This document shows, piece by piece, positions 23,881 to 36,015 of a stretch of 64,000 nucleotides of DNA. How positions within the stretch are numbered: the first letter of the stretch is position 1; each line of letters starts with the position of its first letter. Source of the DNA: Haemaphysalis longicornis (Eukaryota; Arthropoda; Arachnida; Ixodida; Ixodidae); NCBI GenBank assembly GCA_013339765.2, contig CM023450.1, forward strand, positions 98,508,820 through 98,572,819. Direction: 5' to 3'. Under the pieces are notes generated by a model that worked only from the letters and a program-made list of their open reading frames with translations, did no database searches and had not been told where the DNA came from. Both the position numbers and the translations under genes were made by a program.

Positions 23881-26800
23881 GCAGGCTTTTCACGATGAGA
23901 AACGTACCCACCCGTTATTGGCCATTAGTCTTGGAAGTTTATCGTTCGAATAGGACTAACAACACAGTTTTAGTCAAAAATGAGAGATAAGGGTTCAGCG
24001 AAAAACGCTTATTTCAACGTAAATTCCCGCAGCAAGGCACGGTTTTTGACTGATCAATAAAAAAAAAACATTCATCGTCCCTTGCTAAATAAAGTTGAGA
24101 GAAGCGAGAAAGCTAAAAGTGCGTCCAAGCTGTGCTGAAAGAGCGTCCAATCGATCGTCCCAACCTTCAAGAGCCCAAATGGCAAACGAAAAACGAACCC
24201 ACGCGACAATTTTTCACTCACTAAATAAACGTATCTACGAACAATCTAAATGTCTGCCGATACGTGGCTCATGAGATAAAGGTATACTATCGTACTCGTT
24301 CTTCATGATCGATGCGTGTATTGTCTTATCTAGAATCATTCCTTTTTCGAGACTCTAAGTGACCGTTTCGACACAATGGAGGCCAGATTTCACGCACGAG
24401 CCGTGTGTCCGGAGATCTTCTGAGAGCTTTTCGGTCGGCCAACGCTCTATGGGGAAATCCCCCAGTTTTTAAAAGGAAGCCATCGGTCCCACTAAAAAAA
24501 TCTATCGCATTAAAAGTAACTTTGTTGTACTTCGGGTATTTTTTTTTTGTTACTGTCACGAGGAGGCAATAGCGTCCATTTAAAAAGTGACGATACCATA
24601 AAAATGACGTAGCAACTGCCGTAAGCAGTAAACTAGGAGTTTGGGGCGATCGGTTGTTGATCTCGTTGTAAGTGCGTATGCACGGATCCGCCATGTTCTC
24701 GATAACTCAGCAAACATTGTTGTTCGCACACAGCGCGTTTGGCGTCGGACTCGGTGTCCGTTTACGGTCCGTCGTTGCGTATGCTGGCGCATGTCATTTC
24801 GAGTCGCGCACGCTTCGTTTTGTGAGTTTTATGCCCCTTCGCACAGCCGCCTATCTAGCTTGGGCAAAACGTTTCGTTGTAGCTGGCCACCATAGTTTCC
24901 CCTGGCGTCCGACAACACCGGAAGCGGCCACAGCCAACTCCGGAAAGCGAGCCAATCAGGTCTCACCGATGGCCCCGACTTCCGGTTTCCCTGCCCACCT
25001 ACGATAATCCCAATCCCACGCTGTTCACGCCTTTCGCATGCTTTGCGAACGCCCAGAACGATGGCAACCAAAAGCGGCACTCAAAACATAAACATAAAAC
25101 GAATCTCGGTCGCGCAAAAGTGTCTCAACTTATGAAAATTTCTTCTGAAGATGAAAACGCCGCATGATAGACATGAAAACGTTTAAATGTAGTTCTTGTG
25201 TTGCGGAGCGTATTTCCGTCAGTCGTGCTCGGTGCGTCCCGAAACATGATGTTGGCTCCCTTGAAAACAGAAATCTAGTATATCAGCAGAAGAAACACCC
25301 TGATTCATAAAAATTTTCGAACCAGCCAGACAGACAACGACAGGGTCTGTTTATAAACGCCACTCTCGGTTCAGCCTATGCGCACATCGTAGTCAGACCA
25401 CATCCCCACTTTCTTCAAACTACATCGCCAAACGAACGTCCAAAATACATAAAAAAGATTAGAAATTATTTCTTAATAAGTCGTTGTTTTAGAGAGTGCC
25501 GTAACTGAAAAATAGTCATAGTAATAGTAATAGATAGTAATCGTAGTAAAATTATTAAATACATAGTGGTAAAATAGTGAGAGAAAAAGAGGGGGGGGGG
25601 GGGGCTCTTTAATGGGGGCTGGTGCAGTCAGCCCTGCTAGTGACAGGGCTAGCCACGCCATATGGGGGATGACTACAGTGACGAGTGATGAATGTTGGAC
25701 ATCGCGGGCAGAACAACGAAGACGCAAACAAGAAACGTTCAAGGCGCGATACAAGGAAATGCTGCTAGCAAAGTTCGGAGAGAAATTGAATCTGAAAAAG
25801 AAATCTTACCTGTAAAATCTGAATCAAAACACAAAAGTTAGCGGTGCAAAGGGGGGAAAGAACACCAACCCAAGAGAAAGGAATAGATGAACACCACAGC
25901 GCGAAATAGTCTTAGGAATCTTTCTATTCCGAAAGCGTTTCAATGTAGCGCCTTTGAGTCGTCTACTTGCGCTAACAGCAATGCAGCGAATAGCCATCGG
26001 CGGGTGCCGTGTAGTGCAACCAGGGGAACATCCCGCGTCGTGCCACGGTGGATTTTCTGCCGCGGGACCAATGTCATGCATGTTTACTCCATGCATTCTG
26101 GCGTTTATGTCGTTTTGCTCATCGTGCCGGCTGTCCTTTTCCATATGGCGGGGAGGAACGTGCCACGCTATGCCCCGTTATCTTTTTGCACACGGCGCGC
26201 TTCCGCTCCAAGGGTTGGGAGCTTGCCCACCGGCTATGCGCCGTGGCGTCAAGCTCCCCCAAAAAGCAGGAGCGCTCCGGAGGCTTCGCTCATTCTGACG
26301 AACCGATTCGGTCGGTTAGAACCTACTACGCTTGCGCATAATAAATGCGTTTCTGCAACGCGAAAACATTATGTTGGAATTCAGGCAAGTGTATCCTGAT
26401 CCTTAACATCCTCTATGCGGTACAGAAACCTACAAATCAGGAAACTAATTCAGTTATAAATAGTGCTCTGTCTCTTTATCACGGTGGTAAAGCTGAGATT
26501 GGGGAGAAATGTCCCAAGCTCTTCCGTTTAATACACAAATTTATTTTCACTACAACAGGGCGTTTAAAAGTAGCTTTCATTTCCCAATTTTTCTCTTGTG
26601 ACGTTAATGTACACTCAGCCGTAATGACAGACAGAGAAGTTTCCCGACCGGCTGTTCCGGAATCGCGAGCTCGCGTATCTAATAAAAACTGTGCTTGAAA
26701 AGCCACGAAGTCACCGACAACAGTGAAATACGTTAACAACAAGAAACATTGAAGAACCAGGGCGCACCATGCCCCAGGGACGCTTTTGTGACACCCAGGC

Positions 26801-27833
26801 GTGCTTCCACTTTGACATGCTGTTGCAGAGTTTGATTTTGCTTTATACTAATCTTCTTACCCAATTATCTGGCATAGCATGAACTATAGTAATTGCGTGT
26901 ACTGTTTATGGGCGATAAGCTCCGGAGATTCTCTGTTAATAGAGTGTTATAGGAACAGCTTTGGTTCAAATTCATCACTTGGCTTCCTTGAGGTCATAAG
27001 CGTTCACGGCGAAGCTATCTTTACAGGTGCCTTCCAACCAGACGGAATGGCGGAAAGGCGGGACAGCCTTCTGGGAACGCAGCTGTCGCTGGAACAGCAT
27101 TGAGCTGGTGCCGAAGCACGTTCGTGAGGAACACGAAAAAGGGTTCCTAGTGATCTTCTGTTTTATATTGTGGCTCAATATACAGACCAGGACCCGTCAT
27201 TCCTGCCAAGTTATGAAATAAAAGACGGAAGATTGCGTGAGCAACAAAGGGCAGTTAAAAACTTCTGCTGCGTTAGTTCCCTTCAGTCCACGTTCAATAT
27301 TGCTGCCAATAGTTACCTTTCCATCATTATGTCTTAACTTCAGCCGTTGCAGCATAGCAAATGCCACAGGCCCTTATTAATCTTGGACTTAAGATTAAAA
27401 ATATTTTTGAACTACATATGGCGACCGTTTCTGAGACAAGCCGGTTTGAAGCGCTACAAATGTGTTGAGCTCTAAGACAAACAAACAAACCTTAAAAAAC
27501 GCAAGAACTCCCTCCCCCCCCCTTTATTTTTTCTTCTAAGTTCCCTGCTACGTGTCTGTTACACAATTGTGTTCTGTACGTTCACGTTTAGTGTATATGC
27601 TTAGTGTTTATCTATATGTATTCTTTCTTAGCACAATTGTTTAACTCCTCTTTTTTCCCTCCCCCTATGTGCTTTATATATGTATTTTTTTGTCCTTCTC
27701 TCCTATCCCCCTATTCCTATCAGTATGTACTCTTTCCTCCCCATCCCACCACCCACACACCCGCAAGCGCTCCGGTGTCCGCCCCTAGGCGAGACAATTT
27801 ACGCCAGCTGGTGGACCTTCCCCTTTTCCTAAT
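23881..27833. other. Unassigned 4 kb
   Basis: No assignable gene. Notable items: an 18-base G run near 25590-25607; an (AGTAAT)-like stretch at 25510-25560; a GC-rich open stretch at 24650-25010 with no family match; an AATAAA near 27218; C and T runs near 27510-27530. A 170-codon plus-strand frame at 25887-26399 overlaps two other long frames and lacks recognisable features. Confidence 0.45.
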
Positions 27834-28035
27834 GAAAAATACATACATATGTACATACATACATACACACACACATACAGACCATAATACATACATACAG
27901 ACAGTACATACATACATACAGCAGACATATACATACAATACATACATACATACATACACACACATACATACATACATACATACATACATACATACATACA
28001 TACATACATACAACATACATACATACAAACAGTAC
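27834..28035. repeat. (ACAT)n microsatellite, interrupted
   Basis: About 200 bases dominated by ACAT/CATA units with CACACA and GCAGACAT interruptions. It is stop-free in several frames and explains the overlapping open frames on both strands. Confidence 0.92.
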
Positions 28036-29223
28036 AAGCATGCATGCACAAAGCAGCCGATACCAACAGACCGGGAGGGAAAGACAGGATAAAACAAGTA
28101 ACAATGAGATAGTTCTACTGAATAACGTGTTAATTAAAACATGCCAATCCTTTTAATCAAGATATATCAAACAACATTTTAAACCAACTTCGGCTGACGC
28201 TGAAGTTCGCATCAAACGGTTAGGCCTAGATTCTAGTCGTCTCTACGAGTTGTCTCCACCGTCGCCACCTAACCATTTGATGTGACCGTCTCAGTACGGA
28301 GCCTCATGACGGAATGCTTTGAATGGACAGAAGGTATAGTAAAAATAAAAATAAAGATATACTGCAAAGCTCCACATAATAAGGCGTGGAACTGGCAGGT
28401 AAGTGGCTGGTGAGATTCTTTTGCTCCAATATACGTACAGCCGCGAGAGAATAAGAAACGGCGCAGCCCATCTTGCTGGAGGAGTTCAATCTAGTACTCC
28501 CGCATCGAAGGGCCTCTCCTGAGTATGTGCGGGGATATATTGCGCGAGGGATTATAGGGCATTTTCTTGCATTTCGTTTTGGATAGCTTTGCAGAGATGA
28601 TTCAAAGTGGATCCGGGCGCGAAAGCTGTGAGCTTCACGTGGCGCTTTCCCTTGCATCAAATTTGAAGATGCAGTTTTCGATATTGTACACATACATGTC
28701 CTCCACGAACCGAATGGTGATGTGCGCAAAATATGAAATTGAAATATTGCAAAATATTAGGGATTCTGCCCTTTCACAGCTTTGCTCGGTGTCAGTGGGG
28801 GGTTTGTCCATAAACTTAAACAATAAAAAAATTATCCAATGTAGGAGTACTAGCAATGCTAATGTACAACATTCACCGCGTTCTCGTGTATTAGCGAGCT
28901 GAAGGACAAGCCCTTGACTTACTACTTAGCATTTGTAAACACTTTTCTGGGGTAAAAAAAAACACATCAACAAAGAAACAAAACCGTTGGTTACATGCAA
29001 GCCCGTGTAACTGGTTTCGACTTACAGTGACGGCAATTGATGGAACGCACAATTGGCAGCTATGGCGAATCATGGGGGAGGCGGGAAATTCCTTGAATGG
29101 AACAGCCAAATTTGTCACCCCGTAAACTTTACCAAAATGTTAGCAAACAGCAAAAACTGCGTCACCTGGTGTGTATACGGACTGACAGGTCGAACAACAG
29201 AATCGCGTGACGAAGTCACGCGA
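28036..29223. other. Unassigned sequence
   Basis: A 141-codon minus-strand frame at 28304-28729 and overlapping frames at 28567-28902 were examined. None shows a recognisable motif. Confidence 0.45.
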
Positions 29224-29225
29224 AA

Positions 29226-29283
<58 letters not shown>
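29224..29283. repeat. (CTGT)15 microsatellite
   Basis: A perfect run of about 15 CTGT units. Related arrays are at 47773-47823 (CTGT) and 55779-55862 (ACAG). Confidence 0.95.
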
Positions 29284-29821
29284 GTCCGGATTCAATTGCT
29301 TGGCTGCTTATCGCCTCCTGTCCAAAAAAAAAAAATGGGCCGCGTATTTGCCTGCGCCGTTGCAAGTGAATGGCTCATACATGTGCACTATTTCGCCTCA
29401 AGGAAATCTCAGGCATGTTTGCGGGAAGATGTAAGTACATAACTGATAATAACAGTGTTGGTCTAATGAAGAATAAAGGTTGGAGTGGTTTTAACGGCAG
29501 AAAAAGAAAACAAGAACACGCGTCAAAACCGGGTCGGAAAATAACGAGATCAAAGCAAACGCTGAAACAAACGATGTCGGCTTGAGCTGTTCCAAGTTAA
29601 CAGATGGCTCCCGACATGTGGACCGAACGTCCTGAAGACAAAGCGATGTCTTAACCGAAGTGTGACACGTATATAATCGTTTCTCGCGGTTCGCAGAATC
29701 TCGCAATGATTGAAATTTCTTTTCAAATTGAAGGTGCATATTTTCAAACTTCGTGTACCGTTACACACCCGATGAGTTTAGTGCACTGTCATTGCTTGGT
29801 TCAATTTCCGAAATTGCTGTT
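29284..29821. other. Unassigned sequence
   Basis: No gene or repeat seen beyond a short A run near 29324. Confidence 0.5.
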
Positions 29822-30275
29822 GTATTTTTGTTTATTCAAACATACTGTCAACCCTCATTTGAGGGTCATTACAAAGAGGGAATACATCAGACAAAAAACT
29901 TACATCAATTCGCTTTCAATTAACGAAACGAAAAACACAGACAAATGCACATACCGATCATCGAACACCATCGATATCACCAAGAAAACATTGCACGGAA
30001 GAGAAGCCAAGGATAATAGAACATTGAATGAGTTTCAAGGAACATGATTTACAAGGAGCATAAGTATTGGGAAAAGTTTCAAACGATTTAACATCGGTAC
30101 ACTCAGCACTTGAGCAGGTAGATCATTCCAGTTTTCGATGGAATCAGGAAAAAACGAATAACGAAAGATGTTTGTGCGGGCGGCATCAGGTCGGATTGCT
30201 GCATTATGGTTTAACCGCTTACTATGTCTACCAGGTGCTCTTAAGTACATATTTTTATCAATTTTTATATGGACT
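29822..30275 (-). mobile_element. CR1/L2-like LINE 3' end
   Basis: The minus-strand frame (30035-30250, extending a few codons upstream) reads MYLRAPGRHSKRLNHNAA then IRPDAARTNIFRYSFFPD and SIENWNDLP. The R-T-N-x-F-x-Y-S-F-F-P...W-N-x-L-P pattern is the C-terminus of CR1/L2/Jockey-type LINE ORF2 proteins. About 215 bases of 3' untranslated sequence follow, ending at an AATAAACAAAAATACAA signal and tail near 29822. CCGAAAT occurs just outside both ends (29808-29814 and 30285-30291), a possible short target duplication. The copy is strongly 5'-truncated. Confidence 0.75.
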
Positions 30276-30541
30276 ATGGAGAACCCGAAATAATTTTATC
30301 CTGTTCCTCTGTCGCATAGTTGCTAACAATTCCAGATTGCACATGTTTAGCATGTCGGTAACCGATTAAGTTTTTTTTGTATTTTAAGCATATGAATCTT
30401 GCGAGAGTCTGAGTTCTCGCAAGTTCAGCTTTCATACCTTTGTGATGGGGAGTAACGAAACCAATTTTGGGAGCTTGCAATGGCTCTGTCGTCAAGGTAC
30501 GGTGCCGAACCGTGCGCTTTTGCATTTCCATTAGCACCTGT
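30274..30541 (-). CDS. Unrecognised open frame abutting a LINE insertion
   Basis: About 87 codons are open on the minus strand, including APKIGFVTPHHKGMKAELAR and RFICLKYKKNLIGYRHAKHV, ending in ISGSP and a stop exactly where the LINE tail begins. A possible splice acceptor (GCCGCCGCCAACAG) lies just upstream at about 30541. The amino-acid mix is protein-like, but I know no matching family. It may be an exon or pseudogene truncated by the LINE, part of another element, or a chance frame. Confidence 0.2.
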
Positions 30542-31032
30542 TGGCGGCGGCAGCTTCTTTACTTGGACATTCTCTCACGTCGGCACTGCTTTTCGTTGCC
30601 TTCCAACTCAGCGCGATGTTTCGCTTCCGAAGCAACCACGGTGCTGTCATCTAGGGTACATATATCGGTGCTGACGTGTCGGCTTGTTTACACAAGCGAG
30701 AAGGGGAACTCACGGCGGCAGTGATAGGGAACGCTCACGTGGGTGTCGTCCATCACTTGGTGGCTGACAATGGCTGCCGATCGGAAGAGGCCCCAAGGCC
30801 CGGCTTCGCATTCCCAGCCGGTTCCATTGTGTCAGTCGCCGGAGCTGACGATGAAAAGAGGTTTCCCACATCTTGCGCGCACTCACACTCGTGGGCGGAT
30901 GAATACGAGCAAATGTCACCAGCCAGTGCGATACGCCAAGATGTCGTCGTTTCTGGGTGTATTGCAGAACGGACGTCTTGCCGTCGGTGGCAGCGGTTGT
31001 CATGAGCGCGAGATTCCCGTTTCTGGGTGTTC
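30542..31032. other. Unassigned sequence
   Basis: GC-rich DNA with overlapping open frames on both strands (30676-31118) and no recognised family. Confidence 0.45.
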
Positions 31033-31271
31033 TTGAAGAGGTCATGAGGACCAAACTCAACGTTGCTGAATTTGAAAGAACTATTTTTTGGTAACTCCCT
31101 CACTTCGATTCCTACCACGAAACAGGCTTCTTAACCACAACAAAAATCGCAAGAAATATCCTCAAAGCTTTCGAATATCGCGCTACACTGACGTAATATG
31201 TGCAGGAGTGACGTATTAGTCAGTATAGGTAACATAGGTATCAGAATGCTCACTGCCAGTCAGCATTAAAG

Positions 31272-31928
31272 CATAGAGTTCATACTAATATATACTAGAG
31301 GGAAATCTGTCGCTGCAGTCGCGGGCCGCGGTGCCATTGTCGCTTGCGACGTTCCTGGCCTACTTGGCTTAGCTAGCCATATGACTTCTTTTTTGTCTAG
31401 AAGCCAAAATCCGCGAAAAAGGGCAACATTTTTTTTGTGCGTCCGTGCATGAAGCTTCTACATATTCCCTTACAAATTAAACTTTTTGGAGGTTCAATTT
31501 TATAATAACAAAAAAAATTTGATGAACCTTCTACAGTAATATTGTTGCTTTTTTGCAGCCAGAGCCAACTTTTCAGCCTGTTCGTGAGTCATGCCAAGGA
31601 CAAGTGTAATGTGCCTGCCCGGTAGATGACGGAACGCTCGCCGAAGCGCGGCTCCCCTAGACAGTGGCGCCAGATTTCCCTCTAGTATAGATTGTCACGA
31701 GGAGACGAAGAACGGGCGCAGTAGGGTATGCGCCGCTGTGGGTCCGATGAAGCAAGACGAAGAAGAGCTGTGTGTGGGGCGTTTAGCCTGGGCGAACGCT
31801 CTGCAACAGCTGCCTTGTAAATAATGTAAATAGGTCATCTCGTACTGTAAATAGATCGTGTCGTCATCCTCCATGGTTCGCCTCATTCCTTCGGCCACCA
31901 CGTAACAATATAAGTATCAAACTCTATG
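31272..31928. mobile_element. TIR element with CATAGAGTTTC ends, copy 2, nested
   Basis: Left end CATAGAGTTCATACTAATAT and right end (complement) CATAGAGTTTGATACTTATA are inverted repeats of about 43 bases running into AGAGGGAAATCTG. The element is flanked by CATTAAAG (31264-31271) and CATTCAAG (31929-31936), an 8-bp target duplication with one mismatch. Eight-base duplications are known for hAT and P superfamilies. The solo LTR inside the right TIR accounts for 215 bp plus a 4-bp duplication, leaving about 438 bp, so this is a shorter relative of the copy at 7107-8061. Confidence 0.8.
31693..31907. mobile_element. Solo LTR (215 bp)
   Basis: The sequence begins TGTCACGAGG and ends CCACGTAACA, with TG...CA termini and short imperfect inverted ends (TGTCACG/CGTAACA). 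It interrupts the right TIR of the surrounding element. Comparison with the intact TIR shows a 4-bp target duplication (AGAT before, ATAT after; one substitution), a length typical of Ty3/gypsy-type integrases. No internal retroelement region is present, so it is a recombination-derived solo LTR. Orientation is not resolved. Confidence 0.72.
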
Positions 31929-32209
31929 CATTCAAGTGATGCAATCAAACGAAACTAAAGGCTCCACTACAGTCGCCCAGTCAAGTTTCTCAGAGGTGGC
32001 CATGGTCGGCTGCCGCAAAGTGCACAATATTCGCTGATTCATAGCGAAATCGCCAGAAGCTGGATGGGGAGTGGACACTGCTTAATCTGCTTTCCCTAAT
32101 ACCTCATTTATTTCCTTCAAGTTTGCTATACAACTGGTATCATTGATGTAGGGATAAAGCTGTCTTCTTACTGAACCAAACTTGTAGTCGGTCTTCATGG
32201 CAACCTTAA

Positions 32210-33925
32210 ACCAGGGAAGCAACTAGTGCACAAAGGGCGTGTTTTTGGCTCGGAGCACAACGGGCCGAGAGGGATTGTGCAAGTTCGGAAATGCCATTAC
32301 AGATGCAATCATTAGCCGCTACTTTGCAAAGGCGCCTCTTGCTTTTATTCGAAGCAAAGTTGATGCAGCCAATGCCACTTTTCCATGCCCGTACCTTCAT
32401 ATATCTCCCGTCCTGAAATAGTGAAGCGGTACCTAAGCATACGGGAACTAAGTTTAGAGAGTCCACGTTTCGAAGATGCCGAGTGCTTAAACTTGCGGGA
32501 GGAGGTTACAACTCAGGTAATACATTTTGCTCAGATTTTATGGTATACGAAACGGCCGTGAGAAACTCTGAACGATCGTAACGAAAATTCGCATGCACGA
32601 CTACGTTGACAATTGACGAAAGGTTTTAATTGTACTTTGATAGTACTTTGTTGTACTTTGTACTTCGTTTGAAAGGTTTTAATTGCTCACCACGTTAGTT
32701 GTTCATATTACGGATATGAACGTTTTTACTGCGGCAGCGCGAATTAAAGGGTCTATGAGTGTAATCGCGAAATTAAGGTATCGCAAAATGTTTTGTATTG
32801 TTTTCGGGCAAATTAATCGAGCGAATAATTACTTTTTACAAAGAATGGCCTCTTCGCAATAAACATCGAACCATTCTTTGTATGCCGTTTTTCCTTATGA
32901 CAATACACGAGAGGGGTCATCCTTTTTCTTTCTTCTGTTTATTTTTTGCAGAAAAAGCTTTGGAGCAAAGGGGGTGCGGGGACAATGGAAGCAAAGCAAG
33001 CATTTCAGAATGGTCTTTTCTTGTGCGCAGTCGTTATAACTTGACTATGAAAAAAAAATGTTAATATTGGAAATGCCCCTCTCGTGAGTTTGAAGAGAAA
33101 ATATGTTAAGATGTGGGTTTTCAAGCCAAAATTCAAATCACTTTTCGAAGAACTGGCCTGAAACGTTTCAGAAAGCTGCTGTAATTACTATTGCTGCTAC
33201 CGTTGTTTATAGCGACCCCTTGCTTCCTCTGGTGACGTTCGTTGCAAGAGATTAAGGGACAGGTGCCTGGAACAATAATCATAAATGTCTGGAGGTATTT
33301 ACGGACAGCGTGCATGCAGACGTTAATATATGGCATAAAATCGGTCTCTGGCAAGTCCCCTGACAAGTCTATGACAAGTTTTGTAGGCTTGTCCTGCGCT
33401 CTTTTTTCCTGTGGTCGTCCTGTCTTTGTGTAAAGCCACCGCTTACGGCAAAGCAGAGAACACTTAAAAGGCCTGGGCTGGCAGTTCTCTCTTTTTTTCC
33501 CTGCGTGCCATTCTTTTGTCATAGTTTGCAAACAAACCCTTTGGTTTGTTCTCACTGTTTTAAAAAAATGTAGGAACACCTTAGTTGGAATTTTCAGCTA
33601 GCGCATGTAAACTCTGCCCAGGGCGTAATCTACGCGTATAAATTGCTAACTTACCTCGAAGAGCCGTTTATTAAAGTGCTTTTTGTTAAACAGCGTATGT
33701 GCACGTATGGAGTGAATCATGTCCCGCGTTACAGAGAGGATGGACGGACATATTTCAGGGGGTGACCGCCCAAGAGTGCGTACGCAATAAAAACGCGGTG
33801 TGCCAGGCGGGCTGCAGCGAAAAAAGTGTCCGCGCACACTACATGCGTAGGCACGTCACGAATTCCCTCCGCCGTAAATTGAAAGCTTCCATGGCGAATC
33901 GGGATTTCATTGTCGCTGCCAATCT
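32210..33925. other. Unassigned sequence with small repeats
   Basis: No gene recognised. GAAAGGTTTTAATTG is duplicated at 32618-32632 and 32671-32685 around a TTGTACTT-rich stretch. A perfect 12-bp inverted repeat lies at 32837-32882 (see separate entry). The frame at 33699-34106 runs into a CT repeat and has no recognisable domain. Confidence 0.5.
32837..32882. repeat. 12-bp perfect inverted repeat
   Basis: TACAAAGAATGG at 32837-32848 is complemented exactly by CCATTCTTTGTA at 32871-32882 with a 22-base loop. It could form a hairpin. No T-run follows to suggest a terminator, and function is unknown. Confidence 0.8.
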
Positions 33926-33968
33926 AAGCCAGCGGCGACCCCCACCTCGTAAGACAGCTTGGCTCAAT

Positions 33969-34007
<39 letters not shown>

Positions 34008-34065
34008 CTCCTCCTCTCTCTCTCTCTCTCTCTCTCCTCTCCTCTCTCTCTCCTCTCTCTCCAGA
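33926..34065 (+). mobile_element. LINE-like 3' end followed by (CT)n tract
   Basis: CCACCTCGTAAGACAGCTTG then GCTCAATAAAATCTCTCTC resembles a retrotransposon 3' end with its polyadenylation signal and a CT-type tail that has expanded into about 90 bases of CT/CCT repeats. The body upstream could not be assigned, so only the tail is claimed. Confidence 0.4.
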
Positions 34066-35253
34066 AAGCCCTACGGCTAAGGCGTAACGTGAAAGGACCA
34101 GATTAGCTTTGAAAGTTCTTAAGGAATCTGTGATAGAATTCTCTATCAATCTAGCTGGGGCGACCAGTATATACGCTCTTGAGGATAAGGAATCCTAGAA
34201 TAATCATGTGCGGCTGGTTCCAAGGTTAAATTAATCGGAATGTGCGTACGAGTGGATTAACCTGTGGATGACCCGCTCTTCGCAAACGAGAAATTGAAGA
34301 ATTTCAAGTCAAGCCAAGACGTTCTGACAGAGTTTCTTTGAAGTTTCTTACAGATTTTCTAACAGAATTGGATTTCTTAGAAAATTTTTTACTGATCTCG
34401 CTTATGACACAAGTTCTCGAGCGCTTGTGGAAGAGGTATCAGTACGAAGTCATTGACTTGCCGTGTGGATGGTAGGACCGATCTGTGCTAAACATTGCGA
34501 GTAATAACGTGGTTCAAGCCGAACTTTCCCAAGTATGGTATCACCAGATTCACGACTAGAAACACCACCCTGCGATTTATACGGGGCGTAAAATAGAGCG
34601 GTAGCAGGCGACGCGCTTGGAACATCAGCACTCTTCTAGACGTTGCGCAAAAAATGAACGCAGGACACGAGACCAAAGGACGTTTCGGCGCGCGCTTCTC
34701 ATGTGCACTGCCTGAAATACCGCTCGTCTTCACCTCTTCTCGTCCTGCGTCCATCCTGTCCGATACGTCTACAAGATCATTCCACCAACAATTTCAACTT
34801 TACACTCTAGCTGCTTAGTAACGCCGGTCTTCTTCGCACGACATTTTCCCCCGTGATTGATTCCAAGGCGCTATTTTAGGAGGTGGGCACCTATCAATTT
34901 CGCGCAAAAAATATTAGCCCTTGAAGCTGGCGTTTTCTACCCTACACTTAAGCGCACATCCCACTACTACGAAAGAACTGAAAAAGACGCTTACCAACCG
35001 CATGCTTCCCAATTTGGTGGACGAATTACGGATACACTACAATGTAAAAGTATTGATTGACAAGTGCCATGCAAAAAAGGCATTTTAAAATATTGAAAGA
35101 GAAATGGCCCGACGAAGAAAGCACTGGAACGAAGAGTAGGATATGTATAGCGCCCCCAAAAAAAAAAAAGGCAGTGGTACAGAGAAAATTGGTCGCATAC
35201 TTGCCCACTTTGCGGCAAATGTCGATGAAAGGCGATAGTCTTCTGCAGTTCCC
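34066..35253. other. Unassigned sequence
   Basis: No gene or repeat family recognised; a 13-base A run lies near 35158-35170. Confidence 0.5.
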
Positions 35254-36015
35254 TGCCACGTAAATGCCTCCCCCCCCCCCCCCTCTGACCCCTTAAACTC
35301 TTCCTCTCTTGTCTCGCTACTCCCACGATAAACGCAGTGGTGGCTGGCTAAAGCCAATTCAAATGTCTCTCATTCCACTGCTAACACGCCATCTATTGAA
35401 ACCTTTTGTCACTGTTGGACTTGGAACACCGCCACGAAGTACAGGCTGGCGCGACCTCGTTTTGTATTTTTTACTGAAAATGTCGTTTTCAGTGCGTATT
35501 TTTATATTTGCTATCACAAATATCAAGTGCACATGTATTTTCAACTAAAAGAGTACTGCCTACTACCAGTTATGTATTGATGCTTTGCCTCAAATATGCA
35601 TAATGCTTTCTTTTGCTCAACAGGGTTGACAAGTATGAAACATGGCCCTAGGTTTAGTGGTTTGAGAAGTTTTTTGCGTAAATAAACTTGTCATTTCAGA
35701 ATTCTCTTATCTTTTGGCCGGGTGGCTCAATCGAGGAACGAAAACTCTGTTAGTTTTGTAGCAACAGGCGCTGAACTTGTTGTTGTTGTGTTTGTATTTT
35801 TTTTTTTTTTTTTTTCATTGTAAACAGGATTTTTTGATAATAAATTTATCATTTTCAAGACCGCACAGGACCGCAGACAGACAGGCCAGACAGACAGCCA
35901 GAACGACGGACAGACAGACAGACGACAGACAGACCAGACAGACAGAGACGACAGACAAGACAGAATATCTGCGTTTAAGTAGCCCAAGAAAGACTATCGA
36001 CTCTATCAGAGAATT
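35254..36015 (+). repeat. Dispersed repeat block, copy 1 (~760 bp)
   Basis: This block aligns base for base, with divergence, to 55316-55935. Shared landmarks are CCCTGCCACGTAAATGCCT at the start, CGCCATCTNTNGNAACC, TTTTTATNTTTGCTATC, the GATGCNNTGCCTCAANTATGC stretch, an interrupted (ACAG)n array (35860-35965) and TTTAAGTAGCCNAAGAA at the end. It contains a poly(T) run near 35795-35815 and a poly(C) run near 35270-35283 absent from the other copy. No coding capacity is evident. Confidence 0.8.

Larger units (their letters stand above)
31033..32209 (+). mobile_element. TTAA-type TIR element, copy C, split by a nested insertion
   Basis: The left end (TTGA, a one-base change from TTAA, then AGAGGTCATGAGGACCAAAC) and the right end (GTCTTCATGGCAACC then TTAA) are the termini of the family at 1155 and 13322. 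The total of 1177 bp minus the 657-bp nested TIR element and one 8-bp duplication leaves 512 bp, matching the 510 and 514 bp of the other copies. The interior on both sides of the insertion aligns with copy A, for example GGCTCCACTACAGTCGCCCA after the insertion. Confidence 0.82.

Noticed and set aside
24650..25010. A promoter-proximal first exon in a GC-rich stretch
   Set aside because: Open frames exist, but there is no core promoter, splice site or protein feature that I can support.
25887..26399. A 170-codon plus-strand frame
   Set aside because: Two other frames are open over the same stretch, composition is Arg/Ser/Ala-rich without motifs, and no splice or signal structure is convincing.
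27604..28104. Frames of 90-162 codons on both strands
   Set aside because: They coincide with the ACAT microsatellite; low-complexity Tyr/Thr/His or Met/Tyr/Val/Cys translations.
33699..34106. A possible zinc finger (CQAGCSEKSVRAHYMRRH)
   Set aside because: Cys/His spacing does not fit a C2H2 or BED finger, and the frame ends in CT-repeat-encoded leucine/serine.
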